A stretch of 64,000 bases of DNA from positions 1-64,000 of the forward strand of contig PCBK01000078.1 of assembly GCA_002731275.1 (NCBI GenBank), read 5' to 3'. The notes below the pieces were generated by a model. The model was given only the letters and a program-made list of their open reading frames with translations. It was not told the origin of the DNA and did no database searches. Below are positions 26,324-36,151 of the stretch, in pieces. How positions within the stretch are numbered: position 1 is the first letter of the stretch; the number at the start of each line of letters is the position of its first letter. Position numbers and translations under genes: made by a program. The DNA is from Deltaproteobacteria bacterium. Lineage in GTDB: Bacteria; Myxococcota_C; UBA6777.

Positions 26324-29300
26324 ATGACAACAAAAAAATCCACAGCATCTACTGCGAAAAAGACAACGACCAAAAAATCGACCACGAAAAAAGCAGCGAC
26401 GACCAAAAAGACAGCAAGCACTACGTCTAAAAAGTCGACCACCACGGCAAAAAAAGCCGAAACAAAGGCACCTGCCAAAAAAACAACCAAAGCAACAACT
26501 GCCAAAAAGGCCACCGCAAAAACCAAAACGACCCCAAAAAAGTCGACCAAAACCACAGTGACAAAAGAATCGACCGCCAAAAAATCGGCGACCAAAAAAG
26601 CGGAGCCTGCGAAAAAAACCAAAGCTACGACTTCGAAAACGAAGACCAAGGCGACACCAGCCAAGAAAACAGAAGCCAAGACTCCTGCTCAAAAAACAAC
26701 GAAGGCTACGACGACCAAGAAAACCACCGCTGCCAAAAAGCCAGCGACGACCAAAACATCCACTGAGACAAAAAAGGCTGACACGAAAACCACAGCCAAA
26801 AAAGCAACCACGACCAAAAAGCCGACAAGAACGAAAGCTGTCAAAGAGTCTACAGCCAAAAAAGCTGACACAAAAACGCCAGCCAAGAAAACCACAAAAG
26901 CAACAACTGCCAAAAAGTCGACCACTTCAACCAAAAAGGCGACCACAGCCAAAAAGGCAACAACAGCCAAGAAGGCGACAACAGCCAAAAAGGCAACAAC
27001 AGCCAAGAAGGCGACCACTACAAAAAAGGCGACCGCTTCGACCAAAAAAGCTGAGGCAAAGGCACCGACCCAAAAAACCACCAAGGCAACAACTGCCCAA
27101 ACGGAACCCAAGAAGGCAACGCCGGCCAAAAAAACAACGACAGCCAAAAAAGCGACCGCTACGACTAAAAAGTCGACCACTTCGACCAAAAAGGCCGAAA
27201 CGAAAGCACCGGCCAAAAAAGTAACCAAATCAACAGCAACCAAGAAGTCGACTGCTTCGGCCAAGAAAACCAAAGCCAAAGCACCGACAACTAAAACAAC
27301 GGCAGCCAAGAAAACAGCGACGACCAAAAAAACGACCGCTACGAAAACATCAACGGCAAAAAAGACCACGACCAAGTCTACGAAAACAACGGCGGCCAAG
27401 AAGTCGACTAATTCGACGAAAAAAGCAACCAAAGCCAGCACCAAAAAGACAACCAAGGCCAGCACCAAAAAGACAAAACAAGAGTCGCCTCCAGTGGAAC
27501 AAACCCCTCAGGCCAGTGTATTGCGTGCGGAAGGTGATATTGTCGAACACGTCTCAAGACTTTTGACTCGTCTCCCCGGTGGTATCGCCCCCTTACTCGG
27601 TGAACCAGAGACAACACAGCTCGAAACAGCGCCCTTCGATGTCGAGCCTCAACCTCCATCATTCAAAGAAGAAACATTCCAAGATGATGTGGAAGATGAG
27701 ACCTACCAAGACGACATTGAAGAACCTGTGACTCCACAGCCCAAACACAGCCATTCGGCCACGAATGAAACACGTCCAGTACGTGCCAAAGCACCGACCA
27801 CAGGGAAAGTCAAGATAAAGGTCTTCCACCCTGATGTCGATCAAGGCGGTGGTTTCGTCGTTCAAGAAGTCGACGCAAACAACGTCCCTCCTGGCGCGAT
27901 CATCGTTTCGGGTACGCCTGCCCCATCCAAGCAAGAACGTCCCCCTCGACAACCAAGAGGAAATGTTCTCGCAGGTGCACCACCAGCAGGTGGCATCCTT
28001 GCTGCAGGCAAAAGGTTGCGTGAGCAGGGCATCTCCGTCAAACCAAGCGAGACAACACCTAGCTCCTCCCCTACAGCAGACACAGAGAAGGTTTCGGTTA
28101 CAGCGACAGCACCAGCAGCAATCACCGAACAATCTGCAACTGCAGAAAAGAAACCTCCCGCAGGTCTCGGCGCTAGCTTTATGCAAGGTCTGCCTGGGGC
28201 TTCCAGTCGCCCAAATCAGGCAAGAAGTGCATTGGAGAGCGCATTCTCAGGGCTCACAAGCCGCAAACCCAAACCAAAGCCAGCCGCAACACCTGTCGCG
28301 AAACAACATGTCGTGATCGATGGGCGATTGATCGAAGCCCCAGGCCAACAAGCCGAAGAGAAGATGCAGTTAGGCGGATTCCGCGAGCTTCAATCCCCCT
28401 CTCTTGAGCTTGGGATCTTTGAATGTCAGATCACCAAAAACAAAAAGAACAAGCTCGACGTACACCTCCTCCTCTGGCCTGAAGGGGAATTTAAACTCCT
28501 CAATCGCGTCAATGACTCCGATCCACGCCCACGCATCTGGGCAGAAGAAGGAGTCCGTGGTCTGGGCATGAGCGAGAGAGAGAAGGAGCTTCAAAGGTGG
28601 AGCCTTCGCGAGTGGTGGGATGGTTTGAAAGAAAAAGGACACGCTCCTGTCGCCTCATTTGCTGCCAACCGCGCGATACGTGACTTTTTGCAGGTCGCCT
28701 TCATGTACGAGCCTGACTACGATGTTTACAGAATGTTCCAGGCCTCAGAGCTCACCCTCGAAGGTACGTACCCCATGCTGCTCTTGCGTGACGGTACGCT
28801 GACCTTCGCGGAGCTCACACTCGACGGTGTAGGCGAAAAAGAGCGCATTACCCCCCAACGTATGCAAGAACTGCTTGGTGATCACGCAAAAGATGGTCCT
28901 ATCGACGCCGCATTTACAGTGATCCCTGCGCTCCAAAACAGCAAACCTGTCGACCTGAGCGCTGAAGCGTCACTCAACCTCTTCCGCGATCAACTCGAAC
29001 ACATGTTCCGCTTCCCAGCCCTCAAACTTCCAGATCCACTGGGTGGGACAGGGATGATCACTGTACAGCTCGGTCTATGGGAGATGAGTCAACCAGGAGC
29101 CCACGCGCTCCGTGCGGACGCTATCGCACAAAAACCGATCACTCTTCAGGCGAGTGCGGGCAATATCTCCGATCTCGTCCGCCGAGAGCTGTGGCGTATG
29201 AAGAGCCAACCCGCTAAACAATGGGGAGGATACACTCCCAAGCAGATCATGGATGCGATCCGCGCGGCCCTCCTTGAAGACCACTACAACATGCAAGGAT

Positions 29301-29701
29301 TCCAGCCAAAAAAACCTGGAGACTACCGCTACGACGAACAAAAAGGTCTCTTTGAGATCGTACTGCGTCGGTATCCTATGACCCACTCCATGTTGCTTCG
29401 TGGTACACACCGAGGCGAAAACGTCCTCGGTGCCCTCGTGATGTACGGGAAGAAAGGCAAAGAAGGCTTCGATCCATTCGAAGATTATGCGTATCTGTTG
29501 AAGGAGCTGCCCTGGTCCAAAGAAATCCCAGGGCTTGAATGGACTGACGCATGGTTGACCGCGCCTGCCCATGAAGGACGCGCCACATGGGCGGATATTG
29601 ATGGACTCCCCTCAACCCCTGTCCTGCGCAGAATGCCTGACTGGCATCGTGGTATCGCGCAGGCCCTCTTTCTCGTCGAAGACACCTCAGAAGGAGAATG
29701 A
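26324..29701 (+). CDS. Large protein with histone-H1-like Lys/Ala/Thr tail and unknown C-terminal domain
   Basis: Residues 1 to about 390 are almost wholly Lys, Thr, Ala, Ser and Pro in repeating KKATTA, KKTTKA and AKKST units, like the C-terminal tail of linker histones and of bacterial H1-like proteins, so it should bind DNA. A Pro/Glu/Ala linker follows (about 395-680). Residues about 685-1125 form a globular region with Trp-rich motifs (LLLWPEGEFKLLNRV, LREWWDGLKEKG, IRDFLQVAFMYEP and GLEWTDAWLTAPAHEG); I do not recognise it. There is no signal peptide or membrane helix. No strong ribosome site precedes the ATG. The 3' end overlaps the convergent gene by 15 bases. The tail is N-terminal and fused to a large domain, unlike the small bacterial H1 homologues. 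Confidence 0.8.
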   Translation: MTTKKSTASTAKKTTTKKSTTKKAATTKKTASTTSKKSTTTAKKAETKAPAKKTTKATTAKKATAKTKTTPKKSTKTTVTKESTAKKSATKKAEPAKKTKATTSKTKTKATPAKKTEAKTPAQKTTKATTTKKTTAAKKPATTKTSTETKKADTKTTAKKATTTKKPTRTKAVKESTAKKADTKTPAKKTTKATTAKKSTTSTKKATTAKKATTAKKATTAKKATTAKKATTTKKATASTKKAEAKAPTQKTTKATTAQTEPKKATPAKKTTTAKKATATTKKSTTSTKKAETKAPAKKVTKSTATKKSTASAKKTKAKAPTTKTTAAKKTATTKKTTATKTSTAKKTTTKSTKTTAAKKSTNSTKKATKASTKKTTKASTKKTKQESPPVEQTPQASVLRAEGDIVEHVSRLLTRLPGGIAPLLGEPETTQLETAPFDVEPQPPSFKEETFQDDVEDETYQDDIEEPVTPQPKHSHSATNETRPVRAKAPTTGKVKIKVFHPDVDQGGGFVVQEVDANNVPPGAIIVSGTPAPSKQERPPRQPRGNVLAGAPPAGGILAAGKRLREQGISVKPSETTPSSSPTADTEKVSVTATAPAAITEQSATAEKKPPAGLGASFMQGLPGASSRPNQARSALESAFSGLTSRKPKPKPAATPVAKQHVVIDGRLIEAPGQQAEEKMQLGGFRELQSPSLELGIFECQITKNKKNKLDVHLLLWPEGEFKLLNRVNDSDPRPRIWAEEGVRGLGMSEREKELQRWSLREWWDGLKEKGHAPVASFAANRAIRDFLQVAFMYEPDYDVYRMFQASELTLEGTYPMLLLRDGTLTFAELTLDGVGEKERITPQRMQELLGDHAKDGPIDAAFTVIPALQNSKPVDLSAEASLNLFRDQLEHMFRFPALKLPDPLGGTGMITVQLGLWEMSQPGAHALRADAIAQKPITLQASAGNISDLVRRELWRMKSQPAKQWGGYTPKQIMDAIRAALLEDHYNMQGFQPKKPGDYRYDEQKGLFEIVLRRYPMTHSMLLRGTHRGENVLGALVMYGKKGKEGFDPFEDYAYLLKELPWSKEIPGLEWTDAWLTAPAHEGRATWADIDGLPSTPVLRRMPDWHRGIAQALFLVEDTSEGE
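26939..27028 (+). repeat. Five tandem 18-bp units (36-bp higher-order period)
   Basis: Units start at 26939, 26957, 26975, 26993 and 27011 and encode KKATTA-type hexapeptides in the H1-like tail. Units two and four are identical and units one and three nearly so, alternating AAAAAG with AAGAAG, so the array probably grew by duplicating a 36-bp pair. Confidence 0.85.
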
Positions 29702-30226
29702 GATACCAAACGACGCATACGGGTTACCAGCTCGTAACACAAGCGCAAACGACGGCGTAATGTGGAACTTGCCACCGACCGCGAACATCAACCAGTTCAC
29801 CGCGTCAAAGCGAAATGCCTGCCCTCCAAACACCCAATCTCCCAAAAAGATGTTGATACCAAGTTCAGCAAACGCCGACCATTTGTCATTGAAGTAAAAT
29901 TCCCAGTGGACTGTTATGGGAATACCAATCGCGATGTACTGTCCGAACGGATACAGATCTGCACCAAAGTTGATGTACACCGCGTTGTTAATGGTTGGCA
30001 CAAAACCATTTTCTACAATGGGAATCCCCACACGTAGACCAAACGCGCCACCAAAACCGTAGTAACCAAATCCAGCGATGGGAGCATCGAGCGTGACGGG
30101 TCTTCCTCCTTGGTGAGGGACTGCAATGTCCGCCTCTGCCGATGTGGAAAACATCATCAAACCACAAAACGTCAACGCCAATACATACACACGATAACGT
30201 CTCACAAAAGATGATTGAACAAACAT
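29687..30226 (-). CDS. Small secreted, probably outer-membrane, barrel-like protein
   Basis: Starting at the ATG at 30226 (AAAGGAG just upstream), the product opens with a signal peptide ending in STSAEA. The mature part of about 150 residues is Gly/Phe/Tyr-rich with alternating patterns (FGYYGFGGAFGLRVGIPI, IAIGIPITVHWEFYF, FAELGINIFLGDWVF and the terminal ASFGISFSF), as in an 8-stranded barrel ending in Phe. No known family is evident. It runs convergent to the H1-tailed gene with a 15-base tail overlap. Confidence 0.75.
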   Translation of the reverse strand: MFVQSSFVRRYRVYVLALTFCGLMMFSTSAEADIAVPHQGGRPVTLDAPIAGFGYYGFGGAFGLRVGIPIVENGFVPTINNAVYINFGADLYPFGQYIAIGIPITVHWEFYFNDKWSAFAELGINIFLGDWVFGGQAFRFDAVNWLMFAVGGKFHITPSFALVLRAGNPYASFGISFSF

Positions 30227-30415
30227 AATCGACTCCTTTCTCAGTTGCAGACAGACTTTTTCACGGGTACACATTCAGGTGCGAATGTAACCCACAGCCT
30301 TACCAAAGACGAAAAAAATGCCGCCTTGTCAATGGACACTCTCTATACTACAAACAAAACAATGACTCACACGTAGACAGTCCCCATGACGTCACATCCC
30401 TTCAGAAGGAAGCCT

Positions 30416-31552
30416 ATGCGCTATTTCTACAACCCTCGAATCTATCTTTTGTGTTTGCTATGTATTCTCGTCAGACCGACGACGTCACACGCTCACATGA
30501 CACTAGAAGGACTTGCCCGGATCACCGCCGAACCCAAAAAACAAACGGTAGAGTTCCTCATATCGCTCAGCATTCAGGATATCGGAACGTACCTAAAGCT
30601 CGACAAAGACAAAAACAAGCGCATCTCTCCCGATGAGATCATCGACGCGAAAGATGCTGTCATCGCCTACATCGCAAAACATTTGAAAGTCAGCAATGAT
30701 GGGATCTTTTGCGAAGCCGCACGTGGACACTTCACCAAACGACCGACCTCTGTCAGGCTGTTTTATCGACAAGAGCATACGTGTAAGGCCCCTTTCCGCA
30801 CACTGGTTATCGAAAATACCGTATTGTTTGGAGACAAAGGAGGCTACAAACACACCGCGAGTATCCTCATCGGGAAAGCCAAACGCACGACGGTCTTCTC
30901 ACGCGCCTTCCCCACGATCACTTTCCGCATCAAACCGACGACGCCCCCAACAACACGCCCCACCCCAAAGGCACCAAAAAATGTCTCATCAGGTCCCCTC
31001 ATCTCACTGCAGTTTCTCTGGGATGGAGGAAAACATATTCTCGAAGGATTCGATCACATCCTGTTTTTGCTCTTACTCCTGTTCTCCGTCGCCTCACTCA
31101 GACAACTCTTTTGGATCGTCACAGCCTTCACACTCGGCCACACGATCACATTGATCTTGAGCGCGATGCAGTGGATCTCGATCCCAACCCAACCAACAGA
31201 AGCTGCGATCGCCCTCTCCATCGCATTTGTCGCCGCCGAGAACATCATCAAGCGCGATGAAGACCTCACATACCGGCCTGTCGAGACCTTTCTATTTGGA
31301 CTCCTGCACGGCGTCGGCATCTCCTACCTGTTGCGCGAAAAACTTCAGCTACATGGCAGCGAGATCGTCTCCCCATTGCTCTCATTCAATATTGGCGTAG
31401 AGCTTGGTCAGCTCGTCATCGTCGCGGTCGCGTTTCCAATCTTGTGGCAACTCATGAAGTGGAAGCACTACAAACGACTCTGCCTCTCCGCGAGTGGTGT
31501 GATCTTTGTCTACGCAAGTTACCTGTTTATCGAGCGACTCTTTTTGACCTGA
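30416..31552 (+). CDS. HupE/UreJ_2-like membrane protein with EF-hand-type loop
   Basis: A signal peptide (MRYFYNPRIYLLCLLCILV..., ending SHAH) precedes a periplasmic domain of about 170 residues with an EF-hand-like calcium loop, LDKDKNKRISPDEI (Asp, Asp, Asn and Glu at the expected spacing). After a Thr/Pro linker come six to seven helices of the HupE/UreJ_2 family: FLWDGGKHILEGFDHILFLL and AFTLGHTITLIL carry the His/Asp residues, followed by LLHGVGISYLL and FNIGVELGQLVIV. Related proteins are linked to nickel or cobalt uptake, but no hydrogenase or urease gene is near. I chose the ATG at 30416 (AAGGA 7 bases upstream) over 30386. Confidence 0.85.
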   Translation: MRYFYNPRIYLLCLLCILVRPTTSHAHMTLEGLARITAEPKKQTVEFLISLSIQDIGTYLKLDKDKNKRISPDEIIDAKDAVIAYIAKHLKVSNDGIFCEAARGHFTKRPTSVRLFYRQEHTCKAPFRTLVIENTVLFGDKGGYKHTASILIGKAKRTTVFSRAFPTITFRIKPTTPPTTRPTPKAPKNVSSGPLISLQFLWDGGKHILEGFDHILFLLLLLFSVASLRQLFWIVTAFTLGHTITLILSAMQWISIPTQPTEAAIALSIAFVAAENIIKRDEDLTYRPVETFLFGLLHGVGISYLLREKLQLHGSEIVSPLLSFNIGVELGQLVIVAVAFPILWQLMKWKHYKRLCLSASGVIFVYASYLFIERLFLT

Positions 31553-31679
31553 CGCATCCAAACATCCAACTACATCTCACCACCTTGCAAGCCACACATA
31601 CCAAAGATTCGCTTGTCCGCTTTTGTTTGTGGTAAAGATGTTCACGATCAGACCCACCTCGATCAGCAGGAGCCACCCA

Positions 31680-32705
31680 ATGCCTAAAAAGGCTGATATA
31701 CGTATCCCCACCATCGAAGAGATCCAGGCAACACGCTCCCTCCTCGCGCCGCACTTACCGATGACGCCGTTGGCATACGCTCCCTACTTGAGCGAGCAGC
31801 TCGGTCGTCGCGTGTGGTTCAAACTTGAGACCCAACAACCGACACACTCCTTCAAGGTGAGACCAGCCTTTGCCAACTTGCTCACTCACAAAACAAAAGC
31901 GCAACAGCATGGGGTCATCACATCTTCGTCGGGGAACTTTGCGCAGGCCGTCGCGTACGCATCACAACAACTCGATATTGACGCACAGATCGTGATGATG
32001 TCTATCACAGCCCCTGTCAAAATCGAGCGCACCAAACAACGCGGTGCCCGCGTCGTGATCTGTGGTCCCACATACGAGGATCGCTGGAATACAACATATC
32101 GACTTCAAGAAGAGACAGGTCGCCTCCTCGTTCACCCCTACGACTCCATCGAGACGATCTCAGGAAGTGGTGTGATCGCCTTGGAACTTCTCGAACAACT
32201 CGAACGCCCCTTTAGCGTCCTCATCCCCACAAGTGGCGGAGGCATGCTCAGTGGTGTTGCCCGCACTCTCAAGGCGCTCCGCCCAGCGTGTCATATCTGC
32301 GGTATCCAGCCCAAAGCCAACGGCGCGATGAAGCGCTCTCTCGACGCAGGTGAACGCATCAATGTCGGCACCTTCCACACCATCGCAGACGCGCTCACAG
32401 CATCCTATCCAGGAGAGCGGACCTTCGAGATCGCAAAACAATACGTCGATCAAATGCAAGTCGTCGAAGAGAACGCGATCGCAGAAGCTGTCAGGACGTT
32501 GTACCATCAACATAAGTTGGTCGTGGAAACAGGTGGGAGTGTCGGCGTTGCCGCCCTTCAATCGTCTCCAGGTCTTCTCAAAGACCTCCCTCACCAGGAT
32601 ATCGTCTGTGTGCTCAGTGGCGGCAATATCGCCCACTCACAGCTTCAATCCATCCTCTCGGAGACGAATGAACAACAGAGTGAAGAAACACCTAGAAGCG
32701 AATAA
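31680..32705 (+). CDS. PLP-dependent serine/threonine dehydratase-family enzyme
   Basis: Fold type II PLP enzyme similar to threonine/serine dehydratase. The PLP-Schiff base Lys59 is in PTHSFKVRPA, the pyridoxal-cofactor loop appears as SSSGNFAQAVA, and the phosphate-binding glycine loop as PTSGGGMLSGVA. It lacks the C-terminal ACT regulatory domain of biosynthetic IlvA, so it is closer in size (341 residues) to catabolic TdcB, serine racemase or eutB-type proteins. The reaction cannot be decided between threonine dehydration and serine racemisation/dehydration. The ATG at 31680 has AGGAG 9 bases upstream; the frame is open to 31623. The end overlaps the convergent protease gene by 14 bases. 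Confidence 0.88.
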   Translation: MPKKADIRIPTIEEIQATRSLLAPHLPMTPLAYAPYLSEQLGRRVWFKLETQQPTHSFKVRPAFANLLTHKTKAQQHGVITSSSGNFAQAVAYASQQLDIDAQIVMMSITAPVKIERTKQRGARVVICGPTYEDRWNTTYRLQEETGRLLVHPYDSIETISGSGVIALELLEQLERPFSVLIPTSGGGMLSGVARTLKALRPACHICGIQPKANGAMKRSLDAGERINVGTFHTIADALTASYPGERTFEIAKQYVDQMQVVEENAIAEAVRTLYHQHKLVVETGGSVGVAALQSSPGLLKDLPHQDIVCVLSGGNIAHSQLQSILSETNEQQSEETPRSE

Positions 32706-35700
32706 ATGACACCTTCAAAATCTCTGCGATACGCGCTGCAGCGGTCTCGAGATGTGCTTTTGTCATGGTGTCTTTTGCGCGTTTGGTAGCGCCGTCGATC
32801 TGCGCCTTCAGCTTCTTGAGTTGATGTCTCGCGAGCGCCGAAGCGTCGTTGGTGATCGTCGATGTTGTCAGGCTATACGCCACGAGCAGCTCCAGGTGGA
32901 ATCGCTGCAGATTGCGTCTTTGTAGAGAGACCTTCACAGGCCCCTTCTCGGACAACTCCGCCCAAATCGCTTTTTGCACAGTCCCAAACAACTCCGCCAA
33001 CGTCAATGGATTGCTCCCACCCTTCACCCGCTTTGTGTTGTCCTGAATACGTTCAAGCACCGCAGGGTGGAACAAGCGGTACAGAGGCAACACCTGCACA
33101 AGCACGACCATTCGGTTGATCGGCACTTCAACGCGGGAGAAGAAGATCTTCATCCAGCTGAACCCACGTAGACGGTTGGGTCCGAGCTTGTTCAAAAGTG
33201 AAGGCGACCACTTCAATTCACGAGCAAAGTAATTATCAACCATAAACTTCAAAGCTTTACGTTGCTTCTTCACATCCAGTGGCGTAAAGGGGAGTTGCTT
33301 GCCAGGATCACCAACGTGCACTCGTTTGTGTACGAGACCACCGACAAACTTGCTCGCCTGCATCCCAGAGCGCAAGTAAGAGCCCAAACCGATCATGAAG
33401 ACATTGCGGAGCTTTTGGTAACTTGCGCCCTTCTTCTCGAATGTCTTTTCGGCTTTTTTCCAGAGCTCACGGCTCAACTTCAGACGATTGTCGAAGTAAC
33501 GGATAGGATCACGTCCCATGTCCCAACGCATCGCGTAGGGATCGATGGAATACGGGGAGGATGGCATGAAAGCATCTTCATCCGTTGCATACGCGAGCTT
33601 TGGATCGGCGACACGAGACGCGATCTTCTTGAGCACAGGGAGTTCATCTTTTGGTGTCTTCGCTTTCAGAGGCTTGTAGCCATACTCAATCGCCCAATAG
33701 TCATAGGGTCCGAGCGTTGTTTGCCAGTATTCACCTTGTTTGTCACCGGGCAACGCGAGGTTCACAGGCGCGTACTCCATCATCGAGTTGGTCAGACCTT
33801 CTTTGACGGTCTTTTTCGCGTCATGAAGTCCTTTGTAATCGTGCAAGGTGCTCGCCTTGAAGTTATGGCGAAGACCAAGTGTGTGCCCGACTTCGTGGGC
33901 CACAACGCTGATCAAAAATTGCTCCATAAACTTCTTCTCTTCCATACTCGAAGGTGCCATCTTTCCGCGCATATTGAGCAGGTGCCAGCCGAGTGTCGCC
34001 TGTTGCATCGCGCCCTTCGTATATTGACAGCTTCTCCAACCGTGCTCGTGATTGTGGGGCTTCTTCGTCAACACATCGATCTGTTGGAGGCGCTTTTGCA
34101 GTGCGTTCAAAGAACGTGTGCGGGCAGAAGGATCGAAGAAGATATCGAGACCTGCCGGACGAATCCAACGCACAGGAGAGACGTACTGCTCGAATTGTTG
34201 GTGGACAAACTTGACCATGTCTGCGGACATCCGAATGTCTGCATCGTAGATCTGACCTGTGAGTGGATGGATACGTGATGGACCTTGCGCAAATGCCGAG
34301 TTATTCGCCAAAAACCAGCGAATGGTGCTGTAGCGAACATCCGCAGGATCCCACTTCGCCTTGGCAGGTTGTTGGAAAACACGAACCGCACGTTTAAACC
34401 CGATACGTTCAAAGGCTTTGTTCCACACGAGGATACCTTTGGCGATCGCGCTGCGGTATTTGTAGGGGATACCATTCTCCAACCAGAAGGTGATGGGTTT
34501 TTTGGGCTCAGACATCTTGGAAGAAGGTTCTTTTTTCTCCAAATGCCAACGCGTGATGTAGCGTACAAAGCGACTGTCTACACGATCATTTGTAAAGTCT
34601 TTGGCGACCTTCATGAAGTAACCCACACGATCATCTGCGAGGCGTGGTTTGTATCCAGTATCAGGTGGAGTCGAGATGCTGTAACGCAAGAACAAACGTA
34701 CTCCCTGGCCAGAGGGGATATCGACACGTCCACGTGAGAGCGCGCGGAAGTAGGCTTTCACACCGACCTCAATGTTCTTGGGAAAACCTTTGAGGGAGTA
34801 ATACGTGCTGTATCGTTTGTCGATTCCATACACACTGCGGCGACGTACACGGAAGTTTCGATCTTTTTGCAGCTGCCGACGGACCCAATAGCGAAGCCCC
34901 GCGAGATCCTTCATCATGAAGTCGTTGAGATTGATCAAGAACGACTTTCTCTTGGGGTGAGGTGCGCTGATAATCTTCGCAACCGTTTTCAAAGAGTGGG
35001 TAAAGGAGCGATTGAAGATCCTTGAAACGGCCGCTTTTTTGCTCACGCGGAAATTCGTATTCTTGTGGATCATCAAGAGTTTGCTTGCCTGCCGCTTGAG
35101 GATAAACGGAAACTCTGGGAGCATCGCAAAGGTGATAATCGAGCCCCCCGTCCCGCCTTCGAGTGTGGGGGAGAGCAAAAACATCTTGCCGAGCTGTTTG
35201 GGATGAACTTCGAGATAGGTCCGCTTTGAGCCATCTGTCATCTTCTGGACATAGATAGGAAACAATCCCTTGATCCGGCGGGCGTTTTTGATGAACTTTT
35301 TGAAGGGTTTGTAGTAGCCCTTCTTCTTTTTCTTTTTGAGGAGTTTTTTGGCGAGGCGACGGAGGCGAGACGCGCGCTTGCCTTTGCTCGACTTGGCAGA
35401 ACGTTCGATCAAAAGTTTGACCGAGTATTTGAGTGTGGAGACGAGCCCCACCCAGCTCTGCACAGGTGGAAGGACCTCACTGCGCAAGATACGTCCCTTG
35501 ATGGTCACGAGGCGGTAGGTCGAGGTAAACGTCCCATAGTGACGGCTCACTGTCCCCGTCAAGATGTGGGAGACGCCCCGTTTTTTGAGGGCACGCAACA
35601 ACTCGTCAGTGAGTTGGTGTTTCTGTTTCCAATGGTACTTGTCCAATAAGTCGTTGACACGGACGGGGTCGATCAGCCGAAATTGACGCGCGTTGAGGGA

Positions 35701-35907
35701 TCCGTGCAAAATCATCGAAAGCGTTTTTCCCGTCCCTACAGAGATTTTCCCGCTCTCTTCGAAGCTGAGTATTGCGAAACCAATCGCGCGCTTTTTCTTG
35801 ACCTTTTTCTTGACCTTTTTTGCTTTTTTGGCCTTCTTGGCCGCATGAATGGGAGGCGCGAAAGCAAAGATCGCGCCCAACGAAAGGATGGACAGAAGTC
35901 TTTTCAT
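32692..35907 (-). CDS. Large secreted zinc metalloprotease (DUF5117/DUF4953-like) with N-terminal CsgG/TolB-like domain
   Basis: I chose the ATG at 35907 (AAAGG 9 bases upstream), which gives a signal peptide (MKRLLSILSLGAIFAFAPPIHA) followed by a Lys-rich stretch. Residues about 45-160 resemble the N-terminal fold of TolB/CsgG-type proteins (GFAILSFEES, RQFRLIDPVRVNDLL and GVSHILTGTVSRHY). The rest fits the DUF5117/DUF4953 protease family of Bacteroidetes and myxobacteria: FNRSFTHSLKTV, NDFMMKDLAG and YSTIRWFLAN, with the zinc motif HEVGHTLGLRHNF at residues 671-683 and SMMEYAP after it as Met-turn. It should work in the periplasm or outside. The call of zinc protease is secure; the N-terminal domain is inferred. 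Confidence 0.88.
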   Translation of the reverse strand: MKRLLSILSLGAIFAFAPPIHAAKKAKKAKKVKKKVKKKRAIGFAILSFEESGKISVGTGKTLSMILHGSLNARQFRLIDPVRVNDLLDKYHWKQKHQLTDELLRALKKRGVSHILTGTVSRHYGTFTSTYRLVTIKGRILRSEVLPPVQSWVGLVSTLKYSVKLLIERSAKSSKGKRASRLRRLAKKLLKKKKKKGYYKPFKKFIKNARRIKGLFPIYVQKMTDGSKRTYLEVHPKQLGKMFLLSPTLEGGTGGSIITFAMLPEFPFILKRQASKLLMIHKNTNFRVSKKAAVSRIFNRSFTHSLKTVAKIISAPHPKRKSFLINLNDFMMKDLAGLRYWVRRQLQKDRNFRVRRRSVYGIDKRYSTYYSLKGFPKNIEVGVKAYFRALSRGRVDIPSGQGVRLFLRYSISTPPDTGYKPRLADDRVGYFMKVAKDFTNDRVDSRFVRYITRWHLEKKEPSSKMSEPKKPITFWLENGIPYKYRSAIAKGILVWNKAFERIGFKRAVRVFQQPAKAKWDPADVRYSTIRWFLANNSAFAQGPSRIHPLTGQIYDADIRMSADMVKFVHQQFEQYVSPVRWIRPAGLDIFFDPSARTRSLNALQKRLQQIDVLTKKPHNHEHGWRSCQYTKGAMQQATLGWHLLNMRGKMAPSSMEEKKFMEQFLISVVAHEVGHTLGLRHNFKASTLHDYKGLHDAKKTVKEGLTNSMMEYAPVNLALPGDKQGEYWQTTLGPYDYWAIEYGYKPLKAKTPKDELPVLKKIASRVADPKLAYATDEDAFMPSSPYSIDPYAMRWDMGRDPIRYFDNRLKLSRELWKKAEKTFEKKGASYQKLRNVFMIGLGSYLRSGMQASKFVGGLVHKRVHVGDPGKQLPFTPLDVKKQRKALKFMVDNYFARELKWSPSLLNKLGPNRLRGFSWMKIFFSRVEVPINRMVVLVQVLPLYRLFHPAVLERIQDNTKRVKGGSNPLTLAELFGTVQKAIWAELSEKGPVKVSLQRRNLQRFHLELLVAYSLTTSTITNDASALARHQLKKLKAQIDGATKRAKDTMTKAHLETAAARIAEILKVSFIRF

Positions 35908-36151
35908 ATGCTGGACCTTTCTTGATAAAATGGGGCTCTCCCCGTCTTGGAATGGAATCTCAATCCATTGTAGAAAAGATGTGCCTGGATGGAAAGTCAC
36001 ACCTCACCTGGTCTTGATTTTTTTTGCAGACCAAATTATGCCATAGAGTTTAAAAATGGGGTATGGTGCACAAAGATCAAACCCTATACGTCGCACAAGC
36101 GTCGTAACAGAGATACTTTGACCAATCTTTACACACATACGGAGAAAGATG

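Noticed and set aside
26939-27028. Regular short repeats considered as a CRISPR array
   Set aside because: The units are directly adjacent without spacers and are in frame within a coding sequence.
26689-27468. Minus-strand open frame of 259 codons rich in Val, Phe and Ala
   Set aside because: It is the antisense reading of the Lys/Thr/Ala repeats of the H1-like tail; the apparent membrane protein is an artefact of that composition.
33262-34278. Plus-strand open frame of 338 codons
   Set aside because: It is antisense to the large zinc protease, including the HEVGHTLGLRHNF site, and has no recognisable product.
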